The position numbers and the translations under genes were made by a program. This document shows, one piece after another, positions 16,212 through 24,275 of a stretch of 64,000 nucleotides of DNA (position 1 is the first letter of the stretch; the number at the start of each line of letters is the position of its first letter). Below the pieces are notes generated by a model. It did no database searches. It saw only the letters and a program-made list of their open reading frames with translations, and was not told the origin of the DNA. Source of the DNA: Nitrospinota bacterium (lineage in GTDB: Bacteria > UBA8248); NCBI GenBank assembly GCA_029937135.1, contig JAPYQX010000001.1:1-64000 (forward strand). Direction: 5' to 3'.

Positions 16212-17240
16212 TTATGCTGCGGCGACTTCCTTTTCCATTTCGGCGGAGTAGGAGCCGGACCGCGCGGCGCCGTTGCATTTGGCGCGATGATAAAAAACTT
16301 TTTGAGCGTTGGAGACGTTGTCAGACTCGCCGACCCAGGCTTTCAGGGCAGGGGCCTGAAGGGCGCGTCCATAGGAGAAGCTCAACTCCCATGGGTGGGG
16401 GCCGGCGGCGTTCATCGCGTTGAGGTGGGCTGTCGCCTCCTCGTCGGTTTGTCCCCCCGAGAGGAAAGCGATTCCCGTAACGCCGTCCGGCACGGTGGCT
16501 TTCAGGCAGTGCAGGGTCTGCTCGGCCACCTCCTCGACCCCCGCCCGCGAGGAGCAATCCTTGCCGGAGAGGATCATGTTGGGTTTGAGGATCATTCCCT
16601 CGAGGAGGACCCGCTGTTTCGATAGCTCCTCGAAAATGCATTTAAATGTCGCCTCGGAGGCCTCGTAGCAGGTTTCGATTGAGTGGCTGCCGTCCATGAG
16701 GACTTCTGGCTCGACGATGGGGACGAGGCTTGCTTCCTGCGAGAGGGCCGCGTAGCGGGCCAGCGCATGGGTGTTGGTCTCGATGGCGTAAGGGGTGGGG
16801 AGTCCTTCGCCGATGTTGATGACCCCGCGCCATTTCGTGAACCGCGCGCCGAGATCGTAGTACTCCTTCAGGCGGTCGCGGAGCCCGTCGAGGCCCTCGG
16901 TCACCGTCTCTCCGGGAGCGCCGGCGAGCGGTTTCGCGCCCTTGTCCACCTTGATGCCGGGGAGGATGCCCAGACCGGCGAGCAGAGTGGGAAAAGGGGT
17001 TCCGTCCTTGGCGCTTTGGCGAATCGTTTCATCGAAGAGGATGACGCCGCTGATGAACTCCTCGACGCCCTTGGTGGTGAAAAGAAGCTCCCTGTAGGAG
17101 CGGCGGTTTTCCTCGGTGGACGAGATATTGATCGAATCAAAGCGCTTCTTGATGGTGCCGTCGCTTTCGTCCGCGGCGAGAATTCCCTTGCCGGCTGCCA
17201 CCATCTTGATTGCGTTGGTCTCGATCTCTTTTGTGCTCAT
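16212..17240 (-). CDS. fda: Fructose-bisphosphate aldolase class I
   Basis: A 342-residue protein of the classical (eukaryote-like) class I family. GKGILAADESDGTIKKRF near residues 18-35 is the conserved N-terminal segment and the Schiff-base Lys is in GMILKPNMILSG at about residue 219; ITGIAFLSGGQ-like VTGIAFLSGGQTDEEAT near 257 is also diagnostic. It interconverts fructose 1,6-bisphosphate with glyceraldehyde 3-phosphate and dihydroxyacetone phosphate in the cytosol. It is transcribed toward fbp. The C-terminal tyrosine of vertebrate enzymes is not present; the tail here is EMEKEVAAA. Upstream lies a 550-base repeat-rich region. Confidence 0.95.
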   Translation of the reverse strand: MSTKEIETNAIKMVAAGKGILAADESDGTIKKRFDSINISSTEENRRSYRELLFTTKGVEEFISGVILFDETIRQSAKDGTPFPTLLAGLGILPGIKVDKGAKPLAGAPGETVTEGLDGLRDRLKEYYDLGARFTKWRGVINIGEGLPTPYAIETNTHALARYAALSQEASLVPIVEPEVLMDGSHSIETCYEASEATFKCIFEELSKQRVLLEGMILKPNMILSGKDCSSRAGVEEVAEQTLHCLKATVPDGVTGIAFLSGGQTDEEATAHLNAMNAAGPHPWELSFSYGRALQAPALKAWVGESDNVSNAQKVFYHRAKCNGAARSGSYSAEMEKEVAAA

Positions 17241-17420
17241 TACTCCGCCCCCCTGCTGGACAAAATGTTAGGTAACCGGACTTCGGTCCTCTGAAATATT
17301 AATATAGGATTTAATCCCCTCGAGCGTTCGGGAATTTTAACAAATCTTCCGCCGGATAGAAACATTTGAGATGACCCACCACCAAGGGGTGGTGGGGCCC
17401 GGCCCCGGATCCGTTTAAGA

Positions 17421-17578
17421 GAAATAGTCTATATTCCCCGGGCGGTATTTGGAATCGGGGTGCCCCTTCGCCAGGGAGCGAATCGAGGCCGCGGGGGTGT
17501 GTTGAGGCCGGTGTTGAGGGTGGAAGCTGGAGGCCGGGCCGGGTTATTGGCGAAATAGTCTATATTTCCCCCGGGCGG
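17421..17578. repeat. Duplicated GAAATAGTCTATATT box
   Basis: GAAATAGTCTATATT followed by a C-run and GGGCGG occurs at 17421-17445 and again at 17552-17578, with only small length differences in the C-run. The AT-rich core within GC-rich DNA and its double occurrence between divergent genes suggest duplicated promoter or operator sites. Confidence 0.7.
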
Positions 17579-17597
17579 CGTCTGAATTCTGGGCCGC

Positions 17598-17658
17598 CAA
17601 GGGGCGAAGGGGCCCGGCGTCAAGGGGCGAAGGGGCCTGGCGCCATGGGGCGCGGCGT
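17598..17658. repeat. 23-bp tandem repeat
   Basis: Two adjacent 23-bp copies (17598-17620 and 17621-17643) share CAAGGGGCGAAGGGGCC and differ at two positions; a third, shorter copy follows to 17658. It is non-coding as far as can be seen. Confidence 0.75.
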
Positions 17659-17700
17659 CAAGATGAGTCCCGGCCGCGCATAGCGGGTGAGGCCGTCCGG

Positions 17701-17764
17701 CCTGATGGCGGGAGACCTTGATGGCAGTAGGTCTTGATGGCAGCAGGTCTGGATGACAGGAGGG
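17701..17764. repeat. 16-bp tandem array over the MFS start region
   Basis: Four 16-bp units follow each other; the two central ones are CTTGATGGCAGTAGGT and CTTGATGGCAGCAGGT. The last unit contains an in-frame ATG (17753) of the MFS gene, so the array reaches the possible translation start. Confidence 0.75.
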
Positions 17765-17791
17765 GCGGCCGGGGATGCCAAGGATGCGAAG

Positions 17792-18970
17792 ATGAAAAAG
17801 GGGTTTGGGGCGCCCGCCGTCTGGCGGATTCCGGCGTTTTATTTTTTCCATTTCTTCGGCGTGGGCGTCACCCTCCCGTTCCTGAACGTCTTCTACCATT
17901 CGGTTGGGATCACGGCGGCCCAGCTCGGTTATTTGAACGCCGCGGCCAGGATATCGACCTCTCTGGTGCCTCTGCTGGTCGGGGCGCTGGCCGACAGGCT
18001 GCGCCGCTGCCGCGTGATTATGCTTGTCTGCGTAGCGGTGAGCAGCCTTGCCGTCCTGGGTTTTTGGTGGCGGGGCGGCTTCTGGTATTTTCTTGTGCTG
18101 ATTTCCCTGTATTCGGCCTTCCGGGGGGCGATTGGCCCCATCGCGGAAAATGTCTCGCTCCGGCAGGTTGAGGCCAGCGGCGGTGAGTATGGCCGCCTTA
18201 GATGGTGGGGTTCGCTGGGGTTTATTGTCGCCGCGCTGTTGGTTGGAAGGCTTATCGAGGTATATTCGATCAGCCTGATGTTTCCCGTGTTGTTCATTAG
18301 CGGGATGATTTTGATGGGCGTGGTCACGGCCTTCCCCCGGGAATGGGAGGGAACGGGGTCCGGCTTTCGAGGCAATCTGAAAGAGCTCCTGAAGAACAAA
18401 CAGCTGATCAATTTTTTTTGCGCCGCCATTTTGGCCGCTGTGAGTTCGGGGCCGTTTGGCCTTTATTTCAGTATCTATCTCGGTGAACTCGGTTCATCGG
18501 CTTTTATTATCGGGCTGGCCTGGACGGTGGGCGTTGTCAGCGAGATTTTCTTCTTGTGGTTCGCCGGGAGCATTCAAAACCGAATCGGGCTTAAAGCGAT
18601 GATAGCCCTGGGAATTTTTGCCTCGGCTTTCAGGTGGGAGTTCACGGCCTGGACGACGAATGTCTCGATCCTGATAGCGATTCAGGCGCTTCACGGCATT
18701 ACTTTTGGCCTATACCACGTCGGAGCGGTTCAATACGTAGACCGGATGAGCGGCGATGCGATCAAGAACACGGGCCAGGCGCTTTATAGCGCCGCCACTT
18801 TCGGGGTCGGTTCCACCGCCGGGGTATTGCTGGCCGGATGGCTTCTCCCCTCCCTGGGATTTATCGTGTTGATGCATATGGGCGCGGTGCTGGCGCTGAT
18901 CGCAGGGGTTTGGTTTGTCGTATCCACGAATATTCAACCCGCCGAAACCCCGGCGCCCGGCGGTTTTTGA
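17792..18970 (+). CDS. MFS transporter
   Basis: The protein has 392 residues from ATG 17792, with AAGGATGCGAAG in front; an in-frame ATG at 17753 would add 13 polar residues and lies inside a tandem array. About twelve hydrophobic segments are visible, split by a central loop near residue 195 (LKELLKNKQLINFF). GALADRLRRCRVIML near residue 65 is the MFS loop 2-3 motif, and VSLRQVEASGGEYGRLRWWGS is typical of the LacY/NupG-like (MFS_1_like) branch. It is probably a proton-coupled uptake or efflux carrier in the inner membrane. The substrate is unknown; oligosaccharides or nucleosides are transported by relatives. Confidence 0.85.
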   Translation: MKKGFGAPAVWRIPAFYFFHFFGVGVTLPFLNVFYHSVGITAAQLGYLNAAARISTSLVPLLVGALADRLRRCRVIMLVCVAVSSLAVLGFWWRGGFWYFLVLISLYSAFRGAIGPIAENVSLRQVEASGGEYGRLRWWGSLGFIVAALLVGRLIEVYSISLMFPVLFISGMILMGVVTAFPREWEGTGSGFRGNLKELLKNKQLINFFCAAILAAVSSGPFGLYFSIYLGELGSSAFIIGLAWTVGVVSEIFFLWFAGSIQNRIGLKAMIALGIFASAFRWEFTAWTTNVSILIAIQALHGITFGLYHVGAVQYVDRMSGDAIKNTGQALYSAATFGVGSTAGVLLAGWLLPSLGFIVLMHMGAVLALIAGVWFVVSTNIQPAETPAPGGF

Positions 18971-18996
18971 CGAAAAAGATGTTACGGGAGACCCGG

Positions 18997-19227
18997 TTAT
19001 GGGATTTGAAGCAGGACCGCGACGCCGCCTTTTTCGCCCGGCCCGGATGAAACAAGTTGAATGCCCTCGGCCTGAGCGCTTTGTGGAACGCTTGTCGAGG
19101 GCTCCCCTTCGTCGAGCCATACTTCGAGGGTTTCACCGGGTTTCATTTCCTCGAGCGCGAGTTTTGTCCGCACCCAGGTCATCGGGCAGATTTCTCCGAG
19201 GAGGTCCAGGGTTTTATCGGGCTTCAT
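18997..19227 (-). CDS. TusA-family sulfur carrier
   Basis: A 76-residue protein if started at ATG 19227, which follows GGAGCGGAA; a start six codons upstream also exists. DLLGEICPMTWVRTKLALEE contains the conserved Cys of the TusA/SirA fold (C-P-x-T instead of the more common C-P-x-P), and EVWLDEGEPSTSVPQSAQAE is the second half of the two-layer alpha/beta sandwich. TusA proteins carry persulfide sulfur for tRNA thiolation, molybdopterin or sulfur oxidation. It is divergent from bioD with only about 40 bases between the starts. No partner sulfurtransferase is adjacent. Confidence 0.82.
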   Translation of the reverse strand: MKPDKTLDLLGEICPMTWVRTKLALEEMKPGETLEVWLDEGEPSTSVPQSAQAEGIQLVSSGPGEKGGVAVLLQIP

Positions 19228-19268
19228 TTCCGCTCCATTTTTCAAATTTAGAGTTCATAACGTGACCC

Positions 19269-20000
19269 ATGGGTGATCCTGCCATTTTTTTGACCGGAAC
19301 CGGAACCGGCGTCGGGAAAACAGTCGTTGCTTGCGCTCTTGCGCTCCGGTGGGCCGCTCAAGGCCGCCGGCCGCGCGTTTACAAGCCGGCGGAATCGGGG
19401 TGTGAATTAAAGAGCGAGGGTCTTTATCCGGCGGACGCAACGGCGCTGAAGGCGGCGGCGGGCGACGGGCGGCCCCTGAGTGAGATTTGCCAGTATCGCT
19501 ATGCGCTTCCGATGGCTCCGGCGCACGCGGCCGAGGAGGAGGGAAATCCGCCGGAGATCGAAAAAATCGTGGACGCCATCAGTGAATTGCGCTCCCGGCC
19601 GGGCCCGCTTCTCGTCGAGGGTGCGGGAGGGCTTCTCGTCCCCCTGGGGCCGGGGACGCGGATGAGCGATGTGGCGAGGCGGTGCAGGCTCGATGTTTTG
19701 ATCGTGGCTCCCCTGGGGCTGGGTACGCTCAACGACACCCAGATGACCGTGCGGGTGGCCAGGGAGGAGGGGCTTTCCGTTGCCGGGATTATTCTGAACG
19801 ATTTGACCGGGATGGAATCCCCCTCCACGCGGCGAAACCCCTCGGCCATCGAAGAGCTGTGCGACGCTCCCTTGCTGGGTGTATTTCCGCATATTTCCGG
19901 TCTTGATTCCGGCATGAAAGAAAGTACGGAAGCAGGGTCGATAGCCGCCCGGCGGCTCGGCGAGGCAATTAACTACGTCGGTTGGAATTCGCTCGGGTGA
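19269..20000 (+). CDS. bioD: Dethiobiotin synthetase
   Basis: A 243-residue protein of the BioD family. FLTGTGTGVGKTVVACALAL near residues 7-26 is the P-loop, YKPAESGCE near 39 is the conserved 'KP-x-x-(S/T)G' strand that binds the carbamate, and LLVEGAGGLLVPL near 116 is the third family motif. It closes the ureido ring of dethiobiotin from 7,8-diaminopelargonate, CO2 and ATP. It stands without bioA, bioB or bioF, so biotin genes must be elsewhere. No good ribosome site precedes the ATG; the leader is very short because the TusA gene is divergent. Confidence 0.92.
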   Translation: MGDPAIFLTGTGTGVGKTVVACALALRWAAQGRRPRVYKPAESGCELKSEGLYPADATALKAAAGDGRPLSEICQYRYALPMAPAHAAEEEGNPPEIEKIVDAISELRSRPGPLLVEGAGGLLVPLGPGTRMSDVARRCRLDVLIVAPLGLGTLNDTQMTVRVAREEGLSVAGIILNDLTGMESPSTRRNPSAIEELCDAPLLGVFPHISGLDSGMKESTEAGSIAARRLGEAINYVGWNSLG

Positions 20001-20019
20001 GGGTTCGTCAGACGGCTCG

Positions 20020-21027
20020 TTAGTTCGTGGCTCCGGCGGCCGGGCCATTCAGGAAATGTTCCCTCAAATCGGTGATCTGCTCGGGGCGGCCCATGGCGTA
20101 AAGAATATCCCCATCGGCGATGGTATAATCCGCGCCCGGATTAAAAGTCATTTCTTCTCCCGTCCGAACCGCCAGGATGTATACGCCGGTTTCCTGACTA
20201 ATCCTCGAGTCGCGGAGCGTTTTCCCTACCAGGGGGGGATCCCTGGAAATTTCGGCCTCCTCAAAATCCCAGTCTTTCGAGGTGTAGCCCGAAATCGTGT
20301 CGAAGAAATTCGCCAGTTTCGGCCGCAGTACGGATTCCGCCATTCGCAGGCCGCCCATCGTATAGGGCGAGATAACGCGGCTGGCGCCTGCATCGCGGAG
20401 CTTTGGAATCGCGCTGTCCCGGGCGGCCCTGGCCACGACGAAAAGACTCCTGTTCAGCCGCCGGGCGGAAAGGGTAACGAATACATTTTCCGCGTCGGTG
20501 GGCATGGAGCTGATGAGACCGACGGCTCGCTCCACCCCGGCCTCGATAAGCACATCGTCGTTGGTCGCGTTTCCGATGACCACGTGGATGTCCTCGTCGA
20601 TGAGTTGCGCGGCTTTTTCCGGGTTGTTCTCTATCACAACGTAGGCCCGGCCTTCCCGCCGGAATTCACGGCAAATAACAAATCCAATCCGGCCGTATCC
20701 GCAAATGACATGGTGCCCGTGTAGTTTATGAATTTCGCGCACTCTCTTTCGCCTCCCGAAAATTTGACGGACCCGCCCCTCGATCATGATCTCGGCGATA
20801 CCCGCCATGACATAAAATACAGCCCCGACACCCAGGATGAGAAGCGTGGCGGTGAACATTCTCCCCGCCGGACTCAGTGGCCTGACCTCCCCGTAGCCGA
20901 CGGTCGTGATGGAGATAATGGTCATGTAAAACGCTTCGTTCAGCGGCCACCCTTCGATCAGAGTGTATCCGAGTGTTCCGAATACGGTGATTCCAAGAAG
21001 GATTGCGCCGAAATAGAAAAAATGCAT
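20020..21027 (-). CDS. Potassium channel with TrkA-N and TrkA-C domains
   Basis: A 335-residue protein with two membrane helices around a pore loop: the selectivity filter is ITTVGYGEVRP near residue 43, with TVGYG perfect. The second helix (ATLLILGVGAVFYVMAGIAEI) leads to an RCK/TrkA-N domain from residue 105 (GHHVICGYGRIGFVICREF, a Rossmann GxGxxG) and a TrkA-C domain from about 245. The layout is that of MthK-like channels gated by a cytosolic ligand such as Ca2+ or nucleotides. It allows K+ flow across the inner membrane. It is convergent with bioD with 19 bases between. Confidence 0.9.
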   Translation of the reverse strand: MHFFYFGAILLGITVFGTLGYTLIEGWPLNEAFYMTIISITTVGYGEVRPLSPAGRMFTATLLILGVGAVFYVMAGIAEIMIEGRVRQIFGRRKRVREIHKLHGHHVICGYGRIGFVICREFRREGRAYVVIENNPEKAAQLIDEDIHVVIGNATNDDVLIEAGVERAVGLISSMPTDAENVFVTLSARRLNRSLFVVARAARDSAIPKLRDAGASRVISPYTMGGLRMAESVLRPKLANFFDTISGYTSKDWDFEEAEISRDPPLVGKTLRDSRISQETGVYILAVRTGEEMTFNPGADYTIADGDILYAMGRPEQITDLREHFLNGPAAGATN

Positions 21028-21131
21028 GGGCTGGCCTATCTCCTCAAACCGGCAGGGATTTGTCTACACGCATATTATAAGGCCGGGTTGGGGGATGACG
21101 AACCCCGCGAAAAGAACCAGGTCAATCCCGG

Positions 21132-21175
21132 GATTCGGTGTGCCCAAGATTCGGGGCGCCCAGAATTCGGGGCGA
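21132..21175. repeat. 16-bp tandem array after the DctP-like gene
   Basis: Units GATTCGGTGTGCCCAA, GATTCGGGGCGCCCAG and a partial AATTCGGGGCGA follow each other. The array ends directly at the stop codon of the DctP-like gene (minus strand), i.e. it forms the first bases of its 3' untranslated region. Confidence 0.7.
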
Positions 21176-22114
21176 TTACCGGCCTTTCTCGATCAAGGGA
21201 AAAAGCTCCCCGCCCAGGCGGCTTCGGGCGTCATTCAAGATGGGCTCGACGGCCTCCACGAAAACCTTGCGTTCCGGTGGAGTCAGGTCAACGATTTCGA
21301 TGCCTTCTTCCTCGAGTTGGATGCGAAGCGCTTTTTCCTTGGAAAGGGCCAGCTCGCGCTGGACCCGGATGGCCTCGCGCGCCGACTCCCGGACGGCGAT
21401 CCGCACGTCTTCGGGCCAGGAGTCGAAGCTTTCCTTGTGGATGTACAGACCCCGCGCTCCGAAAAAATGCGCGCTCAGGGTGATGTGATTGTGATGATCG
21501 GTCACCCCGTAGGTGACGGTATTCGCCAGGGGGTTTTCCTGGGCGTCAACTTCGTGCGAGACGATTTTTTCGATCCCCTCTTTTAAATCGACCGGGACGG
21601 GAATGGCTCCCAACAACTCGAAAGTTTTTATGTGGACCTCGTTGGGCTGGAGCCTGATGCGCATGCCCTTGAGATCGGCGGGCGCCCGGACGGGGCGGAG
21701 TAGATTAGACAGGTGGCGAAATCCATTGTCCCAGTAACCCATCACGCGGTATCCGGTGTGCTCTTCCGTTTTTTCGGTGAGATATTTTCCCAGCGCGCCG
21801 TCGAGGGCGGAGTGGGCGCTTTCTTCATTTTCAAATACAAAGGGCAGGTCGATGATCTCGAGCTGATAGAGCTCGGGAAAAAGACTCGTCAGATAACTGG
21901 TGGAGAAGTAGCACATCGTCAGAAGACCGCACTCCACCATCGAAAGAAGGTCGTCCGCGCGGTAGCCAAAATCGAGAATGTTCCAATAAACATCGACATC
22001 AACAGCGTTTCCCAACCGCTTTTCAAGACACTCCTTGAAATGGATTGAGGCTTGGCTGTGGGTGGAGTCCGGTGGAGAATATCCCGCGAGCCGGAATTTG
22101 ATTGCCTGGGTCAT
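21176..22114 (-). CDS. TRAP-type DctP-like solute-binding protein without signal peptide
   Basis: The protein has 312 residues from ATG 22114, preceded by AAAGGATTCCCC. The body is clearly DctP family: FKECLEKRLGNAVDVDVYWN near the start, MGYWDNGFRHLSN near 125, the substrate carboxylate-binding Arg region LKGMRIRLQPNEVHI near 150 and VDAQENPLANTVTYG near 195. Family members are periplasmic and need a signal peptide; here the mature domain starts at residue 5 (AIKFRLAGYSPP) and the 14 codons upstream do not form one. No TRAP membrane subunits are adjacent. It may be a cytosolic binding or sensing protein, or export may use a start I cannot see. Confidence 0.8.
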   Translation of the reverse strand: MTQAIKFRLAGYSPPDSTHSQASIHFKECLEKRLGNAVDVDVYWNILDFGYRADDLLSMVECGLLTMCYFSTSYLTSLFPELYQLEIIDLPFVFENEESAHSALDGALGKYLTEKTEEHTGYRVMGYWDNGFRHLSNLLRPVRAPADLKGMRIRLQPNEVHIKTFELLGAIPVPVDLKEGIEKIVSHEVDAQENPLANTVTYGVTDHHNHITLSAHFFGARGLYIHKESFDSWPEDVRIAVRESAREAIRVQRELALSKEKALRIQLEEEGIEIVDLTPPERKVFVEAVEPILNDARSRLGGELFPLIEKGR

Positions 22115-22349
22115 GGGGAATCCTTTTGTTATTCGAGCAAAATTCAAGACTAGCACATGAAATTCAGGGTATGGTTAATTTGAGAAATTCATGTAAAATA
22201 TTGATTTAAATTGTTTTGTGCTGTAATTTTCGCTGTTTGTTTTCTTCCGGAAAAGAATAACATCTCCTTGACGCTTATTTATCTATTGGGCATGGTTCGT
22301 GTCCTGAAATTCGAGATCTGGCTCAGGCATCTTGGGAGAGTAAAAAAGA

Positions 22350-22946
22350 ATGGCAACCCTTCAAGAACAACTTTTTGTCCAAGTCGCTACCCGCTCGTTG
22401 AATCTGTTGGCCAAGAATCTTCAAAAAAAGTACGAACCCAAAAAAGGAGACCGATTCAGCGTCAAGGGAATTACATATGAAATCGGTCCGCCTCGTTATG
22501 TGGACGACGGAATTCGTTTTGAGATCAGCAGCAAGATTCCGGGCGACGAGTTTCCGTCCGGCTATAACGAATCAAAGTATTTCAAGGAAATCGAAAAGGT
22601 TTGCCAAAAATCCACTAAAAAACCCAGCTCCACCGATATGGAAAACATTATCCGCGAAACGCGGGACCAGGAACGAAAAGAGCGCGATTACGTAAAATTG
22701 GCCTATCAATACGCCAAGAGCGAACTTTACGATGAAAGCGAAATTTTAAAAGAGGTCGAGAAATTTTCTAAAAACCCGGACCTCGAAATTCCTCCTGCCG
22801 TGCCGGGCGCGAATACTCTCGCGGCCAGGTTGATTTTGGACCACCTTGAAGGAAGCCTGCTTGAATCGGCGGAAAAGAATATCGAAGGTCTCATCAAGGC
22901 GAACGATTTCGTCCGCTCGGGGTTCAAGAAAGCAAAGGGAAAGTAA
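22350..22946 (+). CDS. Hypothetical protein, charged and helical
   Basis: A 198-residue protein I do not recognise. The N-terminal 30 residues (LFVQVATRSLNLLAKNLQKK) look like an amphipathic helix, residues 33-60 contain beta-like segments (DRFSVKGITYEIGPPRYVDD), and the rest is rich in Lys and Glu with helix-forming stretches (ESEILKEVEKFSKNP). It has one Cys, no signal peptide and no membrane segment. Base composition is visibly less GC-rich than the neighbouring genes, which may mean a different origin. It begins after GGGAGAGTAAAAAAG and is followed by nagA after 11 bases, so they may share a transcript. Confidence 0.65.
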   Translation: MATLQEQLFVQVATRSLNLLAKNLQKKYEPKKGDRFSVKGITYEIGPPRYVDDGIRFEISSKIPGDEFPSGYNESKYFKEIEKVCQKSTKKPSSTDMENIIRETRDQERKERDYVKLAYQYAKSELYDESEILKEVEKFSKNPDLEIPPAVPGANTLAARLILDHLEGSLLESAEKNIEGLIKANDFVRSGFKKAKGK

Positions 22947-22957
22947 CATTCTCCTCC

Positions 22958-24190
22958 GTGCCCATGACCCCGCTTATCGCGATTACCGGATGCGCGGTCA
23001 GATCGCCGCTTGAACATATATCCAACGCCCTGATCCTCGTGGATCAGGGCGTTGTTTCTTATGTCGGGCCTTTGGGTTCGCTTCCAATACCCCAAAATGC
23101 GGAAACCCTGGATCTCGGCGGGCGGGTGGCTTGTCCCGGTTTTATCGACCTCCAAGTGAACGGCCTGGGCGGCTACGCGGTGATGGCCGGCGAGGCCGCC
23201 GGCGTCAGGGCGATGGCCCTTGAACTGGCCTCGCGCGGAACCACGTCGTTTCTTCCCACCCTTACAACATCCTCGAAAGACCATCTTTTGGCCTCGGCCT
23301 CGGCCGTGCGCCAGGCGTGGGAAACTCTTGAAAAGGAAAATATCCCCGCCGCCTTGATTTTGGGCGTACATCTCGAGGGCCCCTATTTTTCAAAAATCAT
23401 GGCGGGCGCGCATCCGCCCGAGCACATCCGGCCGATTGATCTCGAAGAGATCGAACTCATCGCGGAGGCCTCGGGGGGGTGGGGGGCGGAGGGCCGTCCG
23501 GGGCTCCGGCTGGTCACGCTCTCCCCCGAGCTCGAAGGCGCTCCCGAGGCGGTCCGCTGGCTCGGGGAGCGCGGCGTCCTGGCCGCGATGGGGCACACGG
23601 CGGCTTCGGACCATAGGGTGGAGGCGTTCATATCCGCTGGAGGAGCGTTCGCGGTCCATGCCTATAACCGCTACGGCTCGCCCGGAGATGCCGATTCTCC
23701 GGAGGGGAGCCCTCCCGATCACCGCTCCCCGGGGCCGATGGCGGCCGTGGGTTCTGACCCCGGGCTAATGGCGGGCATCATCGCGGATGGCGTCCACGTA
23801 CACCCAAAAGTAGTTTCCGAATTTATCCAGATAAAAGGCTGGTTCCGGACGGTTCTCACTTCCGACCTTGTGTCCGGCGGCGGGCTTTCAGGGAGTGAAA
23901 ATACACAAGCTTCCAGGTTCGCCGTTAAGCATGAAGGTATTTTGACCGGAAGCCGCTTATCCGTCGGGGAGATGATCCCGCTGATTAAAAAATGGTGCCC
24001 GTTGGACGATAGCCGTATCCTGGCGCTCGCCACCTGGAACCCTGCGAGGCTTCTTGGGGCGCCGGGGGAAATAGGCTGCCTGCGCCCGGGCGCGAGGGCG
24101 GATATCTGCTTCCTCGACCCGGGATCCCTGGAGGTATCAAGAGTGATTGCTGGCGGCGAATGGGTTTCCGGCTCCCCGCCCCGGGGGTGA
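22958..24190 (+). CDS. nagA: N-acetylglucosamine-6-phosphate deacetylase
   Basis: The protein has 410 residues from GTG 22958 (an ATG lies two codons on). It shows the amidohydrolase TIM barrel of NagA: CPGFIDLQVNGLGGYAVM near residue 56, the metal Glu in GVHLEGPYFSK near 133, metal His in AMGHTAASD near 210 and AVHAYNRY near 232, and the catalytic Asp in VLTSDLVSGGG near 303. It removes acetate from GlcNAc-6-phosphate, feeding amino-sugar recycling. HLFNAM of typical enzymes is HAYNRY here. The next gene is another amidohydrolase of the D-aminoacylase type, so this region deals with N-acyl compounds. Confidence 0.9.
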   Translation: MPMTPLIAITGCAVRSPLEHISNALILVDQGVVSYVGPLGSLPIPQNAETLDLGGRVACPGFIDLQVNGLGGYAVMAGEAAGVRAMALELASRGTTSFLPTLTTSSKDHLLASASAVRQAWETLEKENIPAALILGVHLEGPYFSKIMAGAHPPEHIRPIDLEEIELIAEASGGWGAEGRPGLRLVTLSPELEGAPEAVRWLGERGVLAAMGHTAASDHRVEAFISAGGAFAVHAYNRYGSPGDADSPEGSPPDHRSPGPMAAVGSDPGLMAGIIADGVHVHPKVVSEFIQIKGWFRTVLTSDLVSGGGLSGSENTQASRFAVKHEGILTGSRLSVGEMIPLIKKWCPLDDSRILALATWNPARLLGAPGEIGCLRPGARADICFLDPGSLEVSRVIAGGEWVSGSPPRG

Positions 24191-24275
24191 TTTGAAAAGA
24201 ACTTTCATGTAAATTTACGGGAGAGGCTCCTCTCTCGTCCGTCTGTCCAGGAATTTTTCTCTGACTAGGCGTGTC

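Larger units (their letters stand above)
17241..17791. other. Repeat-rich intergenic region between divergent genes
   Basis: This 551-base region separates the aldolase gene (minus) from the MFS gene (plus), so it should contain two promoters. No gene is supported. It holds a duplicated GAAATAGTCTATATT box, a 23-bp tandem repeat and a 16-bp tandem repeat, all listed separately. Confidence 0.7.

Noticed and set aside
17429..17899. 156-codon minus-strand frame upstream of the MFS gene
   Set aside because: It is Pro/Arg-rich, made of the tandem repeats, and overlaps the start of the real MFS gene.
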